Assembly: GCF_020622355.1 (NCBI RefSeq)
Contig: NZ_WHVL01000002.1
Coordinates: 372,001 to 436,000, forward strand
Direction: 5' to 3'
Length of the DNA stretch: 64,000 nt
Origin: Vreelandella malpeensis
Lineage (GTDB): Bacteria > Pseudomonadota > Gammaproteobacteria > Pseudomonadales > Halomonadaceae
Each line of letters starts with the position of its first letter. Positions within the stretch are counted from its first letter, which is position 1. Shown here in pieces: positions 1 to 9,008 of the stretch. The notes below the pieces were generated by a model that ran no database searches, was not told where the DNA came from, and saw only the letters and a program-made list of their open reading frames with translations. The translations under genes were made by a program, and so were the position numbers.

Positions 1-813
1 CCTCATGTCGCCCGCGACTGGCGAGTCGCCGCCGATCCTACGCGCACCAAGCAGGTGTTCTTGAATCTGCTCTCCAACGCGATCAAGTACAACCGCCCGC
101 GCGGCAGCATCGCGCTGAGCATCGCGCCAATGGGCGATGCGCTGCGCATCAGCGTGACGGATACCGGCCTAGGCATCGACGAGCAGCGCCGCCACGAGCT
201 GTTCGAGCCCTTCAACCGTCTGGACGCCGAGCACGGCCCCATCGAGGGTACCGGCATCGGCCTTGCCATCACTCGCGAGCTGGTTACCCGCATGCAGGGC
301 GAGATCGGTGTCGAGAGCACGTCCGGCCAGGGCTCGACCTTCTGGTTCACCCTGCCGCTGACCGACGAGCACGCCCACGACGAGAAGGACACAAAGCAGC
401 GCCCCGAGGCGCCGGCGGCAGGCAAGCGTCGCCAGCTGCTGTACATCGAGGACAATCCTGCCAATCAGTGCCTGATGCAGGATATCATCGACGATTTCAC
501 AGACATCGAGCTGCAAAGCGTGACCAGCGCCGAACTGGCGCTGGAAATCCTGCGTCACGCCACGCCGGATCTGATCCTCATGGACATCCACCTGCCGGGC
601 ATGAACGGTTTTCAGGCGCTCGAGGCGCTGCGCCGCAATGCCCGGCTCGACGCTACCCCGGTCGTGGCGCTTTCCGCCAACGCCATGCCGGCGGATATCG
701 ACAAGGGCCTGGCGGCCGGGTTCAACGACTACCTCACCAAGCCGATCGACATCGACAAGCTCTCGCACATGCTCGAGGCGCTTCTCCCCGCTCTACAGGG
801 ATGTGACCCATGA
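1..813 (+). CDS. Hybrid sensor histidine kinase, C-terminal part (5' end outside the window)
   Basis: The reading frame is open from base 1, so the N-terminal sensor and HisKA parts lie upstream. What remains is 270 residues. The first part is a HATPase_c domain with an N box (NLLSNAIKYN), a G1 box (DTGLGID) and a G2 box (GTGIGLAITREL). A linker follows, then a receiver domain from about residue 140 with the acidic pair (YIEDN), the phospho-acceptor Asp in LILMDIHLPG and the conserved Lys in YLTKPID. No HPt domain follows the receiver. The stop overlaps the next start (ATGA), so the downstream REC-GGDEF-EAL protein is probably translationally coupled and may be in the same pathway. The stimulus cannot be judged without the N-terminus. 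Confidence 0.9.
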   Translation, partial: PHVARDWRVAADPTRTKQVFLNLLSNAIKYNRPRGSIALSIAPMGDALRISVTDTGLGIDEQRRHELFEPFNRLDAEHGPIEGTGIGLAITRELVTRMQGEIGVESTSGQGSTFWFTLPLTDEHAHDEKDTKQRPEAPAAGKRRQLLYIEDNPANQCLMQDIIDDFTDIELQSVTSAELALEILRHATPDLILMDIHLPGMNGFQALEALRRNARLDATPVVALSANAMPADIDKGLAAGFNDYLTKPIDIDKLSHMLEALLPALQGCDP

Positions 814-2570
814 AACTCGCCCGCAAGCATCTGTTGGTGGTCGACGACAACGTCGCCAACGTCGAGCTGCTGATGGATTTGCTCGACGATCACGGCTTCG
901 ATGACCTGCACGGCCTGCACGACCCGCGCGACGTGGTGGGATATTGCCAGGCCCGGTGTCCGGACCTGATCCTGCTGGATATTCGCATGCCGCACCTCGA
1001 CGGCTACGCGGTCATGCAGGCGCTCGCCGCGCAACTCGGCGAGGCCGTACCGCCGATCATCGTGCTCACCGCGCAGATCGACGACGAGACGCGCCGCCGT
1101 GCGCAGCGCATGGGCGTGCGCGACTTCATCACCAAGCCGTTCCAGCACGATGACGTGCTCATGCGCATTCGCAACGCCCTGGCGCTCGAACAGCGCTACC
1201 AGCAGCGCCACGCCGAGGCGACCACCCTCGAACGCCTGGCCGTTGAACAGGCCCAAAGCCTCGACCGAGAGTCGCGCACGGACACCCTCACCAAGCTGCC
1301 CAACCGCCGGGCGCTGACTCAGATGCTGCGCATGGCGTCGAGCGACGGCACGCCTACGGGCCTTTTGTTCATCGCCATCGACCAGCTCGACGAGGTGATA
1401 CGCTTTCATGGCTACGCCGTGGCCGACGCGCTGATGCTGCACGTCAGCCAGCAGCTCTACGACAAGCTCGGCGAGACCGCCAGGCTCGGCATCTGGGGCG
1501 GCAGCGAGCTGCTGGTGATCCTGCCCGTCGTAAGCCCCGAGCAGCTCATCCTCCAGGCAATGTCGCTGCTCGAGTGCTTCAACCAGGATCAGACCCTGGA
1601 CAACCTGCTGCTGCCCTTGGGAGTCAGGATCGGCATCAGTACCGCCGCCGAGCCCTTCGAGCCTGAACGGCTGGTCCACATGGCAGCCCTGGCGCTGCCG
1701 CAGAAGAACGGCCCGGTACGCGTGCAGAGCTACAACGAGGAGCTCGAGGCGCGCCAGCGCCATCGCCTGCACCTGCAGCAGTCGATTCGCCAGGCCGCCG
1801 AGCGCGGCGAGATGAGCCTGGTCTTCCAACCGAAGCTGTCGCTTTCGACCCACCGTGTGATCGGTGCCGAGGCGCTTCTGCGCTGGCACCATCCGACGCT
1901 CGGTCCGGTATCGCCGGTGGAGTTCATTCCGCTGGCCGAGGCCAGCGGCGACATCCTGTCGATCGGCGAATGGGTGCTCGACGAGGCGATGCGCCATATC
2001 GCCGTCTGGCGCGAGAAAAGGCTGCTCGACGATGCCTTCCATATCGCGGTGAACGTCGCCGCTCGCCAGCTCGCCCGCCACGACTTCGCCGACAAGCTGC
2101 TCGCTAGACTCAAAGAGCATGGGATCCCCCCTTACTTCCTGTCGCTGGAGATCACCGAATCGGGCATTCTGAGCGACATGCACAACGCCCGCGCCCAGCT
2201 TGCGCGCCTGGCCCAGGTGAACATCGCCGTGGCCATCGACGACTTCGGCACCGGTCACTCGTCGCTGGCCTACATCAAGACGCTGCCGTTCTCGACGCTC
2301 AAGATCGACCGCGCCTTCGTGATGGATCTCGAACACAAGGAGGTCGATCGTCACCTGGCATTGGCGATCACCCAGCTCGCCCACGCAGTGGGGTGCGACG
2401 TGGTGGCGGAAGGCATCGAGACGAAGGCCCAGGCGGATTACCTGCGCTCCATTGGTTGTGAGGCGGCGCAAGGGTATCATTACGCTCGTCCGTTGCCCGC
2501 CGACGAGTTCTACGACTGGTGCACTCGCTGGCAAGCGCTCCCGCCCATGAACAACGCCCTGGAGTCTTGA
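810..2570 (+). CDS. Response regulator with REC, degenerate GGDEF and EAL domains (probable c-di-GMP phosphodiesterase)
   Basis: 586 residues. An N-terminal receiver has acidic residues in VVDDN and phospho-acceptor D57 in [15 protein letters not shown]-like domain spans about residues 145-300, but its signature reads GGSEL, so cyclase activity is unlikely. A C-terminal EAL domain has E354-A-L in GAEALLRW, plus [17 protein letters not shown] and VAEGIE, the motifs expected of an active phosphodiesterase. The start overlaps the stop of the hybrid kinase gene (ATGA), and the stop overlaps the hexR start (TGATG). The likely role is a phosphorylation-controlled hydrolase of c-di-GMP in the cytoplasm. 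That output is inferred from the motifs. Confidence 0.92.
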   Translation: MKLARKHLLVVDDNVANVELLMDLLDDHGFDDLHGLHDPRDVVGYCQARCPDLILLDIRMPHLDGYAVMQALAAQLGEAVPPIIVLTAQIDDETRRRAQRMGVRDFITKPFQHDDVLMRIRNALALEQRYQQRHAEATTLERLAVEQAQSLDRESRTDTLTKLPNRRALTQMLRMASSDGTPTGLLFIAIDQLDEVIRFHGYAVADALMLHVSQQLYDKLGETARLGIWGGSELLVILPVVSPEQLILQAMSLLECFNQDQTLDNLLLPLGVRIGISTAAEPFEPERLVHMAALALPQKNGPVRVQSYNEELEARQRHRLHLQQSIRQAAERGEMSLVFQPKLSLSTHRVIGAEALLRWHHPTLGPVSPVEFIPLAEASGDILSIGEWVLDEAMRHIAVWREKRLLDDAFHIAVNVAARQLARHDFADKLLARLKEHGIPPYFLSLEITESGILSDMHNARAQLARLAQVNIAVAIDDFGTGHSSLAYIKTLPFSTLKIDRAFVMDLEHKEVDRHLALAITQLAHAVGCDVVAEGIETKAQADYLRSIGCEAAQGYHYARPLPADEFYDWCTRWQALPPMNNALES

Positions 2571-3421
2571 TGGCCCACGATCTGCTTGAACGCCTGCGCG
2601 AACGGCTTGACGATCTGAACCGCTCCGAGTACAAGGTGGCCAACGTCATCCTGGACGACCCGGCGGCAGCCACGAGCCTGAGCATCGCAAGCCTTGCTCA
2701 GGCGGCGGGCGTGAGCGAGCCCACGGTGAACCGCTTCTGTCGCAACTTCGGCGCCAAGGGCTATCCGGACTTCAAGATCAAGCTGGCCCAGAGCCTCGCC
2801 GGTGGCACGCCCTACGTCACCCGGGCGGTGGAGCCCGGCGACAGCGCCACCCAGTACACCCAGAAGATCTTCGGCGCGACCATCGCCGCACTCGACGAAG
2901 CCCAGCGCCAGGTGGACATGGCCGCCGTCGAGCGCATGGTCGACTACCTCACCCAGGCCAAGCACATCCACTTCTTCGGCCTCGGCGCCTCCGGAGCCGT
3001 GGCCCAGGATGCCCAGCACAAGTTCTTTCGCTTCAACCTGCCGGTGATGGCCTACATCGACGTTCTCATGCAGCGCATGGTGGCGGCGGCCTGCCATACC
3101 GGCGACGTGGTGGTGATCATCTCCTACACCGGGCGCACCAAGGAGCTGGTCGACATCGCCAGGCTCGCCCGGGCGGCGGGCGCGGTGGTGCTGGGCATCA
3201 CTGCCCCGGACTCGCCGCTGGCCGACGAGTGCACCGCCACCCTCGAGGTCGCGACACCCGAGGACACCGACCATTACATGCCGATGACCTCACGGGTGAT
3301 CCAGCTCACCCTGATCGATGCGCTGGCCACCGGCGTGACCCTGCGTCGCGGCGAGGATTTCCTCCCCCATCTCAAGAAGATCAAGGACAGCCTGCGCGAC
3401 ACTCGCTTTCCGCTTGAGTGA
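2570..3421 (+). CDS. hexR: HexR-type transcriptional regulator (RpiR family)
   Basis: 283 residues: an N-terminal HTH_6 DNA-binding domain (about 1-77; [19 protein letters not shown]) followed by a SIS sugar-phosphate binding domain (about 125-260; [11 protein letters not shown] and [10 protein letters not shown]). HexR represses central carbon genes (Entner-Doudoroff, zwf) and is relieved by 2-keto-3-deoxy-6-phosphogluconate in pseudomonads and other gammaproteobacteria. I chose the ATG at 2570 because GGAG sits 5 nt upstream and the ATG overlaps the previous stop by one base. In-frame starts further upstream (from 2519) lie inside the EAL gene. No zwf, pgl or edd is adjacent on the visible side, which is unusual for hexR. 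Confidence 0.9.
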   Translation: MAHDLLERLRERLDDLNRSEYKVANVILDDPAAATSLSIASLAQAAGVSEPTVNRFCRNFGAKGYPDFKIKLAQSLAGGTPYVTRAVEPGDSATQYTQKIFGATIAALDEAQRQVDMAAVERMVDYLTQAKHIHFFGLGASGAVAQDAQHKFFRFNLPVMAYIDVLMQRMVAAACHTGDVVVIISYTGRTKELVDIARLARAAGAVVLGITAPDSPLADECTATLEVATPEDTDHYMPMTSRVIQLTLIDALATGVTLRRGEDFLPHLKKIKDSLRDTRFPLE

Positions 3422-3439
3422 GCACGCCGCCCGTCACGC

Positions 3440-3802
3440 TCAGGCGTCGACGGCAGCGGTCACGGTGATCTCCACCTTGAGCTCGTCGGACGGCAGCGGC
3501 GCGCAGACGCAGGTACGTGCCGGCGCGTGGCCCTCGGGCACCCAGGCGTCCCAGACCGCGTTCATGGCGGTGACATCGGCGCCATCCTTCAGGTAGACCG
3601 TGGCGCTGAGAAGCTGCTCGCGGCTGGAACCGATCTCCTCGAGCAGCGCGTCCACGCGCGACAGCATGCTGGTGGTCTGGGCGGTGATGTCGCCCTGGCG
3701 CGCCTCGGGGCCCGCCACCTGGCCGCACAGGTAGGCCACGCCCTGGTGGATCACCGCACGGCTCATGCGGGCCTTGGTATCGTGACGTTGGATAGTGCTC
3801 AT
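3440..3802 (-). CDS. RidA family reactive imine/enamine deaminase
   Basis: 120 residues, the usual RidA/YjgF length. The conserved substrate-carboxylate arginine is R96 in [11 protein letters not shown], and the C-terminus is [10 protein letters not shown]. RidA proteins hydrolyse 2-aminoacrylate-type enamines and imines released by PLP enzymes, protecting enzymes of branched-chain amino acid metabolism. It lies 46 nt downstream of an Lrp/AsnC regulator on the same strand, so the two probably form a small operon. The subfamily (true RidA or Rid2-7) cannot be settled by eye. Confidence 0.88.
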   Translation of the reverse strand: MSTIQRHDTKARMSRAVIHQGVAYLCGQVAGPEARQGDITAQTTSMLSRVDALLEEIGSSREQLLSATVYLKDGADVTAMNAVWDAWVPEGHAPARTCVCAPLPSDELKVEITVTAAVDA

Positions 3803-3848
3803 GGGTCTCTCCTCTCTAGAAGACGGCGTGATGCCGTGAATGCGCTGT

Positions 3849-4331
3849 TCAGCTGCGCGTGGGAACGGGGCGGTGCTCGAACACCCGACGCAGCACGAAG
3901 CTAGTGTGGGCGCCGGTGACGCCTTCGATGCGGTTGATGACGTGCAAAAGCAGATGCTGGTAGTCGTCCATGTCGCGCACCAGGATCTTGAGCTGGAAAT
4001 CCGCCGCCTGCCCGGTAATGATCAAGCACTCGATGACGTTGGGAATCTCGCGCACCTGGCGCTCGAAGTTGTCGAAGCGCTCGGCGGTGTGCTGGTCCAT
4101 CGAGATGTGCAGGAGCACCATCAGATCGAACCCGAGCCGGCGCGCGTCCACTTCGGCGCGATAGCCCGCAATCAAGCCGTGCTCCTCGAGGGCACGCACC
4201 CGGCGCAGGCAGGGCGACGGCGAAAGCCCGATCCGCTCGGCCAGCAGCTGGTTGCTGATGCGCCCTTCCTGCTGCAGCACATCGAGAATGTGACGATCGA
4301 AGCGGTCGAGCTCGAGCGGAACGGGCAACAT
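3849..4331 (-). CDS. Lrp/AsnC family transcriptional regulator
   Basis: 160 residues: an N-terminal winged HTH ([17 protein letters not shown], then [19 protein letters not shown]) and a C-terminal RAM/Lrp ligand domain ([10 protein letters not shown] and [11 protein letters not shown]). It is upstream of ridA on the same strand and divergent from leuA across 200 bp of partly AT-rich DNA, so it probably regulates itself, ridA or leuA in response to an amino acid. The effector is not known. It is a paralogue of the doeX product at 17600-18076 but clearly a different protein. Confidence 0.9.
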   Translation of the reverse strand: MLPVPLELDRFDRHILDVLQQEGRISNQLLAERIGLSPSPCLRRVRALEEHGLIAGYRAEVDARRLGFDLMVLLHISMDQHTAERFDNFERQVREIPNVIECLIITGQAADFQLKILVRDMDDYQHLLLHVINRIEGVTGAHTSFVLRRVFEHRPVPTRS

Positions 4332-4378
4332 CTGGCATCTCCTGCCAACGAATGAACAATCAGCGCTATTTAATGCCG

Positions 4379-4408
4379 ATTATCTTTCATGTATTTGTGT
4401 ATTAGCAA
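4379..4408 (-). promoter_or_regulatory. Candidate sigma70 promoter for the Lrp-ridA pair
   Basis: On the minus strand a -35-like TTGCTA (4408-4403) is separated by 18 nt from a -10 GATAAT (4384-4379), about 50 nt upstream of the regulator's start at 4331. The surrounding 70 bp are much more AT-rich than the flanking genes, as expected of a promoter or Lrp-type binding region. Confidence 0.4.
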
Positions 4409-4531
4409 TAATCTTCTGCCAAGCCCGACGTATACTGGTGCTATCGTGACAAGCCCCGCCGCGGCGCGAGTCGATCCGGCAAGCGATCATCGGCGGGCCT
4501 ATCCCACCCGAATCATCGTCAGGAAACGACC

Positions 4532-6217
4532 ATGGCCTTCGATCATCGCAAGTACCGCCCCGCCCCCCGTGTTCCCGCTTTCGACCGCACCTGGCCGGAC
4601 AAGGATCTCGACCGCGCCCCGATCTGGGTGAGCGAAGACCTGCGCGACGGCAACCAGGCGCTGCTGGAGCCGATGAGCGTCGAGCAGAAGAAACGCTTCT
4701 GGCACCAGATCGTCAAGGTCGGCATCAAGGAAGTGATGGTCGGCTTTCCCTCGGCGAGCCAGCCGGATTACGACTTCGTGCGCTGGCTGATCGAAGAGCA
4801 GCAGATTCCCGAGGACGTCACCATCGCCGTGCTGGTTCAGTGCCGCGAGCACCTGATTGAGAAGACCTTCGAGTCGCTGGTAGGCGCCAAGCGCGCGATC
4901 GTGCACCTGTACAACTCCACCTCGACCATTCAGCGCGAACGGGTATTCGAGATGGACCGCGACGGCATCACCGATATCGCCGTGCAGGGCGCCACCTGGG
5001 TGAAGACCTACGCCGAGCGCTACCCCGAAGTAGAGTGGTGTTTCGAATACACGCCGGAAAGCTTCTCGAGCACCGAGATCGACTTCTCGATCGCGATCTG
5101 CGAAGCCGTGATGGACGTCTGGCAACCGACGCCGGACAACAAGTGCATCCTGAATCTGCCGACCACGGTCGAGGTTGCCGGCCCTCATCACCACGCCGAC
5201 CAGATCGAGTATTTCTGCCAGCACATCAAGAATCGTGACAGCGTGATCGTCTCGGTTCATACCCATAACGACCGCGGCGGCGCGGTAGCCTCGGCGGAGC
5301 TTGCGTTGCTGGCCGGCGCCGAGCGAGTCGAGGGTACGCTCCTGGGCAATGGCGAGCGTACCGGCAACATGGATATCGTGACCCTGGCGATGAACCTCTA
5401 CAGCCAGGGCATCGACCCCGAGCTCGACCTGACCAACCCCGACGAGATCATCCAGGTGGTGCAGGAGTGCACCGGCATCGCCATGCATCCGCGCCACCCC
5501 TGGGTCGGCGAGATGGTCTATACCGCGTTCTCGGGCAGCCACCAGGACGCGATCCGCAAGTCGCTCAAGCACCAGAAGCCCGACGAGCCGTGGCAGGTCG
5601 CCTACCTGCCCATCGACCCCCACGACATCGGCCGCGACTACCAGGCGGTGATCCGCGTCAACAGCCAGTCCGGCAAGGGCGGCATGGCCTTCTTGCTCGA
5701 GCGCGACTACGGCATCAACCTGCCGCGCTGGATGATGCTGGCGCTGGCCCCTTATGTGCAGAAAGAGAGCGAGGCGCGCGCCAGTGAGCTCTCGAGCGAA
5801 ATGATTCGCCAGGTGATGTTCGAGCACTTCAGTCAGCAAGCACCCTTGGCGCTCGCCGACTATCGCCTCTCGAAGGGACAACACGAAGGTATCGAGGTGA
5901 CGCTTTGGGAGGGCGCGGAAACCCTGCGCCTGGAGGGCAACGGCAACGGCGCAATGTCTGCCTTCACCGACGCCTGGCGCAAGCACTCGGGGGTCAACGT
6001 GGCGATCGTCGACTACAGCGAGCACTCGCTCGGCGGCGACAGCGAAGCCAACGCCATCGCCTTCGTGCAGCTCAACATCGACGGTCAGCGGATCTGCGCC
6101 GTGGCCGAGGACAGCGACACGGTCAGCGCCTCGCTCAAGGCTTTGCTATCCGGCATCAACATCGCCCGATGCGAGCCCCAACCCGCCCGGCGCGCCATTG
6201 AAGACACCACCGCCTGA
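4532..6217 (+). CDS. leuA: 2-isopropylmalate synthase
   Basis: 561 residues. It condenses acetyl-CoA with 2-ketoisovalerate in the first committed step of leucine synthesis in the cytoplasm. The catalytic TIM barrel carries SEDLRDGNQALLEPMS (R38, D39), the metal-binding HTHNDRGGAVASAELALLAG segment and GNGERTGN. A C-terminal regulatory domain follows from about residue 430. The long form, with FDRTWPDKDLDRAPIW near the N-terminus, matches the type-2 LeuA family. The ATG at 4532 follows AGGAAA. No leader peptide rich in Leu codons was seen upstream, so classic attenuation is not supported. Confidence 0.96.
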   Translation: MAFDHRKYRPAPRVPAFDRTWPDKDLDRAPIWVSEDLRDGNQALLEPMSVEQKKRFWHQIVKVGIKEVMVGFPSASQPDYDFVRWLIEEQQIPEDVTIAVLVQCREHLIEKTFESLVGAKRAIVHLYNSTSTIQRERVFEMDRDGITDIAVQGATWVKTYAERYPEVEWCFEYTPESFSSTEIDFSIAICEAVMDVWQPTPDNKCILNLPTTVEVAGPHHHADQIEYFCQHIKNRDSVIVSVHTHNDRGGAVASAELALLAGAERVEGTLLGNGERTGNMDIVTLAMNLYSQGIDPELDLTNPDEIIQVVQECTGIAMHPRHPWVGEMVYTAFSGSHQDAIRKSLKHQKPDEPWQVAYLPIDPHDIGRDYQAVIRVNSQSGKGGMAFLLERDYGINLPRWMMLALAPYVQKESEARASELSSEMIRQVMFEHFSQQAPLALADYRLSKGQHEGIEVTLWEGAETLRLEGNGNGAMSAFTDAWRKHSGVNVAIVDYSEHSLGGDSEANAIAFVQLNIDGQRICAVAEDSDTVSASLKALLSGINIARCEPQPARRAIEDTTA

Positions 6218-6221
6218 TCGC

Positions 6222-6246
6222 CCTCTCCCGGCTGGGCCGGGCGAGG
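6222..6246 (+). terminator. GC-rich hairpin after leuA (possible terminator)
   Basis: CCTC-t-CCCGGC, loop TGG, GCCGGG-c-GAGG gives ten pairs with one internal mismatch, just 4 nt after the leuA stop. There is no T-tract, so it may be a 3'-end stabiliser or weak terminator rather than a strong intrinsic one. A TATACT hexamer at 6251-6256 could serve as a -10 for the following fluC pair, although no -35 match is visible. Confidence 0.4.
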
Positions 6247-6286
6247 CTGCTATACTGCCGCGATCATTCAACGACACGAGACAGTG

Positions 6287-6676
6287 ATGGATCACGGGCT
6301 GATTGGGCCAGCGCTAGTGGCCCTGGGGGCCGCTGTCGGCGGCATGGCGCGGCTGGGTGTCACGCGTCTTGCCGCCCGGTACGCAGGCCAGCGCTTTCCT
6401 TGGGGGACCCTTGCGGTCAACACAAGCGGCGCCTTCGCGGCAGGGTTTGCCCTCGGGCACTTGGGGCGCGACGCCTTGTCCTACTCCCCGCTCGGGCTCT
6501 TGCTGTTGGGGGGAGTGCTGGGCGGCTACACCACCGTCTCCTCTCTGAGCCTACAAACCCTTACCCTCTGGCAAGCGCAACATCGCCTGGCAGCCTTCAG
6601 CAACCTGATGGGAACACTCACGCTGGGCGCCCTGCTGGCCGGGCTGGGCGGCTACCTCGGAGCAAGCACGACGTGA
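6287..6676 (+). CDS. crcB: Fluoride channel subunit (FluC/CrcB), first of a tandem pair
   Basis: 129 residues and about four hydrophobic segments, the size of a Fluc channel subunit that exports cytoplasmic fluoride. Family marks are GGMARLGV near the N-terminus, the conserved TM2 asparagine N45 in WGTLAVNTSG, and a TM3 motif that reads GGYTTVS instead of the usual GFTTFS, so both pore phenylalanines are replaced (Y81, V84). The start is ATG 6287; a GTG at 6284 is also in frame. Its stop overlaps the start of a second crcB gene (GTGA), the arrangement seen for heterodimeric Fluc channels. No fluoride riboswitch was recognised in the 70 bp upstream. Confidence 0.9.
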   Translation: MDHGLIGPALVALGAAVGGMARLGVTRLAARYAGQRFPWGTLAVNTSGAFAAGFALGHLGRDALSYSPLGLLLLGGVLGGYTTVSSLSLQTLTLWQAQHRLAAFSNLMGTLTLGALLAGLGGYLGASTT

Positions 6677-7056
6677 CCGGAATCAGAACCTACCTCGCGG
6701 TAGGCGCCGGCACCGCCTTGGGCAGCCTTTGTCGCTACGCAGTGTCCGTTGGGGTGCTGGCCACCGCCGGGGGAGCGTTTCCCTGGGCGACGCTGCTGGT
6801 CAATGCCTTTGGGTCCGGGTTGATCGGGTGGCTCGCCACCCGCGCTACGCGCGACCCCCAGAGCCATTGGGTACGCCATCAATCCTTCTGGGTGACGGGG
6901 TTCTGCGCCGGCTTCACCACCTTTTCCCTGTTCAGCCTGGAAACCCTGCACCTGATGGAGCGCCACACAGTAATGGCGGCGGCCTACATCGTGGCAAGCC
7001 TTGTGCTTTGGCTCTTGGGCGTCCGGCTCGGCCAAGGCCTGGCGCGCTCGCGCTAG
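6673..7056 (+). CDS. crcB: Fluoride channel subunit (FluC/CrcB), second of a tandem pair
   Basis: 127 residues starting at a GTG that overlaps the stop of the first subunit gene. It keeps the canonical motifs: GSLCRYAV, TM2 asparagine N44 in WATLLVNAFGSG, and GFTTFSLFSLE with F81 and F84. In two-gene Fluc systems each protein has a fixed, opposite membrane orientation and the channel is a heterodimer. The tandem layout and the divergent TM3 motif of the partner suggest that here. The next gene (SulP) is convergent, with only 8 bp between the stops. Confidence 0.9.
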   Translation: MTGIRTYLAVGAGTALGSLCRYAVSVGVLATAGGAFPWATLLVNAFGSGLIGWLATRATRDPQSHWVRHQSFWVTGFCAGFTTFSLFSLETLHLMERHTVMAAAYIVASLVLWLLGVRLGQGLARSR

Positions 7057-7064
7057 CGTTCTGC

Positions 7065-8552
7065 TCAGTGGCCGTTCGACAACGTCTCGAGGGCCTTGGG
7101 ATCGTCGTGTACCGCATAGCGGTTGATGATCGTGGCGCTCGCCTCGCCAAGCCCCACGAGTACGACCGCTATGCCTTGCCGGCGAAACTTGATCACCACA
7201 CGATCAAGGGTCTGGACCGCAGTGATATCCCAAAAGTGCGCCGTCGTGAGATCGATGACCACCCGTTCGAGACGCTCCTTGGCATCGAAAGCTGCGGCGA
7301 ACCCTTCGGCGGAGGCGAAGAACACCTGGCCTTCCACGTGATAAGTACGCTCGCCGGGCCCCGTCATTGCACTCGATACCGCCAGGATCTTGCCCACCTT
7401 GTGAGCGAAGAATAGCGCGGCCAGCAGTACTCCGACGAACACACCCAGCGCAAGGTTATGGGTACTCACCGTGACTGCGACCGTTGCCAGCATGACCAGG
7501 TTGGAACTCAGCGGATGTTGTTTGAGATCACGAATCGACGCCCAGTTGAAGGTGCCGATCGAGACCACGATCATCACCGCTACCAGCGCCGCCATCGGGA
7601 TCCGCGACACCCAATCGGACAGAAACACCACCATCAACAGCAGCGCCACCCCTGCGATCAGCGTGGAAAGCCGCGTGCGCCCGCCGGACTTGATGTTGAT
7701 CACCGATTGGCCGATCATCGCGCAGCCCGCCATGCCGCCCATCAGGCCGGCCCCGATATTGGCGATGCCCTGCCCCCTGCACTCGCGATGCTTGTCGCTT
7801 AGCGTATCGGTCAGGTCATCGACAATGGTCGCGGTCATCATCGACTCGAGCAGGCCGACCACGCAGAGCATGATCGCGTAGGGGAAGATGATCATGAGCG
7901 TCTCGAGATTCAAGGGCACATCCGGCCACAGAAATACCGGCAGCGTATCGGGCAGCTCGCCCATGTCGCCGACGGTGCGAATCTCCATGCCGCTCACTAG
8001 ATAAACGAGGGTGAGCACCACGATGCAGACCAAGGGCGATGGCAGCGACTTGCCGATCAGCGGCAAATACGGGAACAGGTAGATGATGCCGAGCCCCGCT
8101 GCGGTCATGGCGTAGACGTGCCAGGTGACGCCGGTAAGCTCCGGCAACTGCGCCATGAAGATCAGGATCGCCAGCGCGTTGACGAACCCGGTCACCACCG
8201 AGCGCGACACGAAGCGCATCAAATCGGCAAGCTTGAGATAGCCCGCCGCTATCTGCAGCGCCCCGGTCAAAAGGGTCGCGGCGAACAGGTACTCGAGGCC
8301 GTGTTCGCGCACCAGCGTGACCATCAGGAGCGCCATGGCGCCGGTGGCCGCCGAGATCATGCCCGGGCGCCCGCCGGTGAAGGCGATGATCACCGCGATG
8401 CAGAACGAGGCGTAGAGCCCCACCTTGGGGTCCACCCCGGCGATAATGGAAAACGCGATGGCTTCGGGGATCAGCGCCAGCGCCACCACCATGCCCGAAA
8501 GCGAATCACCCTTGATGTTCGAGAACCATTCCTGCCGATCGAAAAAAGCCAT
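7065..8552 (-). CDS. SulP family inorganic anion transporter with STAS domain
   Basis: 495 residues. The membrane part (about 1-390) has ten or more hydrophobic segments with SulP features such as [20 protein letters not shown] and [21 protein letters not shown] cytoplasmic STAS domain follows (about 400-490; [18 protein letters not shown], then [20 protein letters not shown]). SulP proteins carry sulfate, bicarbonate or other anions; the substrate here is unknown. I chose the ATG at 8552 because family homology begins at MAFFDRQEW. The frame stays open a further 63 codons upstream, but that part is Arg/Cys-rich and looks non-coding. Confidence 0.9.
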   Translation of the reverse strand: MAFFDRQEWFSNIKGDSLSGMVVALALIPEAIAFSIIAGVDPKVGLYASFCIAVIIAFTGGRPGMISAATGAMALLMVTLVREHGLEYLFAATLLTGALQIAAGYLKLADLMRFVSRSVVTGFVNALAILIFMAQLPELTGVTWHVYAMTAAGLGIIYLFPYLPLIGKSLPSPLVCIVVLTLVYLVSGMEIRTVGDMGELPDTLPVFLWPDVPLNLETLMIIFPYAIMLCVVGLLESMMTATIVDDLTDTLSDKHRECRGQGIANIGAGLMGGMAGCAMIGQSVINIKSGGRTRLSTLIAGVALLLMVVFLSDWVSRIPMAALVAVMIVVSIGTFNWASIRDLKQHPLSSNLVMLATVAVTVSTHNLALGVFVGVLLAALFFAHKVGKILAVSSAMTGPGERTYHVEGQVFFASAEGFAAAFDAKERLERVVIDLTTAHFWDITAVQTLDRVVIKFRRQGIAVVLVGLGEASATIINRYAVHDDPKALETLSNGH

Positions 8553-9008
8553 ACCCGATACCCTGACGTCGAAAAACGTGAAAATGCGCCACGCAAAGAG
8601 CGTGCCGGCGCAAAGTAAAAGCCGTGACGGTAAAACCGCATTCGTGGGGGGCAAAACGCTAGGGTGGAAGCATCTTCCAAGCAATCGAGGGCATGAAGGC
8701 ATCTTCGATGAAAAGCGGAAAAACGGCGCGCAAGAGCGCAAGCCGGCGGCATTGTAAAACAGTTAGCTTGTCGATATCCACCCTAGGAGTCAGCAGGCTC
8801 ATTACTCCGCGCTATGAGGGGGGTGATCAATATTCAATGGACACCGCTTCCGCGGTAGCCGAGGATGCGCGCTTTCTGGGCTTTTGAAAGCGCCCTTTCC
8901 TCCACTATTTCTCTCTGCAAAAAATGATACACTTGGTGTACATGTAAAAATATTTGTACAAAATTAACCTATATTCCTAACAGCATATCGCTCACCGAGA
9001 ACACGCCG
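8553..9008. other. Intergenic region between the SulP and BdlA-like genes
   Basis: 456 bp without a convincing gene. The left half, next to SulP, has genome-like base composition and probably holds the SulP promoter. The right end (8900-8990) is AT-rich and carries the inverted repeat and TGTACA copies listed separately. A TATATT hexamer at 8970-8975 could be a -10 for the downstream gene, but no -35 match is at the right spacing. Confidence 0.6.
8928..8960. promoter_or_regulatory. Inverted repeat and paired TGTACA sites upstream of the BdlA-like gene
   Basis: TACAC-TTG-GTGTA (8928-8940) is an inverted repeat with 5-bp arms. Overlapping it, TGTACA occurs at 8937-8942 and again at 8955-8960, 18 bp apart, around an AT-rich AAATATTT core. 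This compact dyad 50-80 bp before the start codon resembles an operator. No known regulator was matched to it. Confidence 0.35.

Noticed and set aside
4332-4531. Leucine attenuator before leuA
   Set aside because: No short leader frame rich in Leu codons and no terminator/antiterminator pair was found.
6218-6286. Possible fluoride riboswitch before crcB
   Set aside because: The spacer is only about 70 bp and holds a simple terminator-like hairpin without the crcB-motif pseudoknot signature.
8693-8887. Small plus-strand frame upstream of the BdlA-like gene
   Set aside because: No convincing RBS or homology; the DNA has the features of a divergent promoter region.
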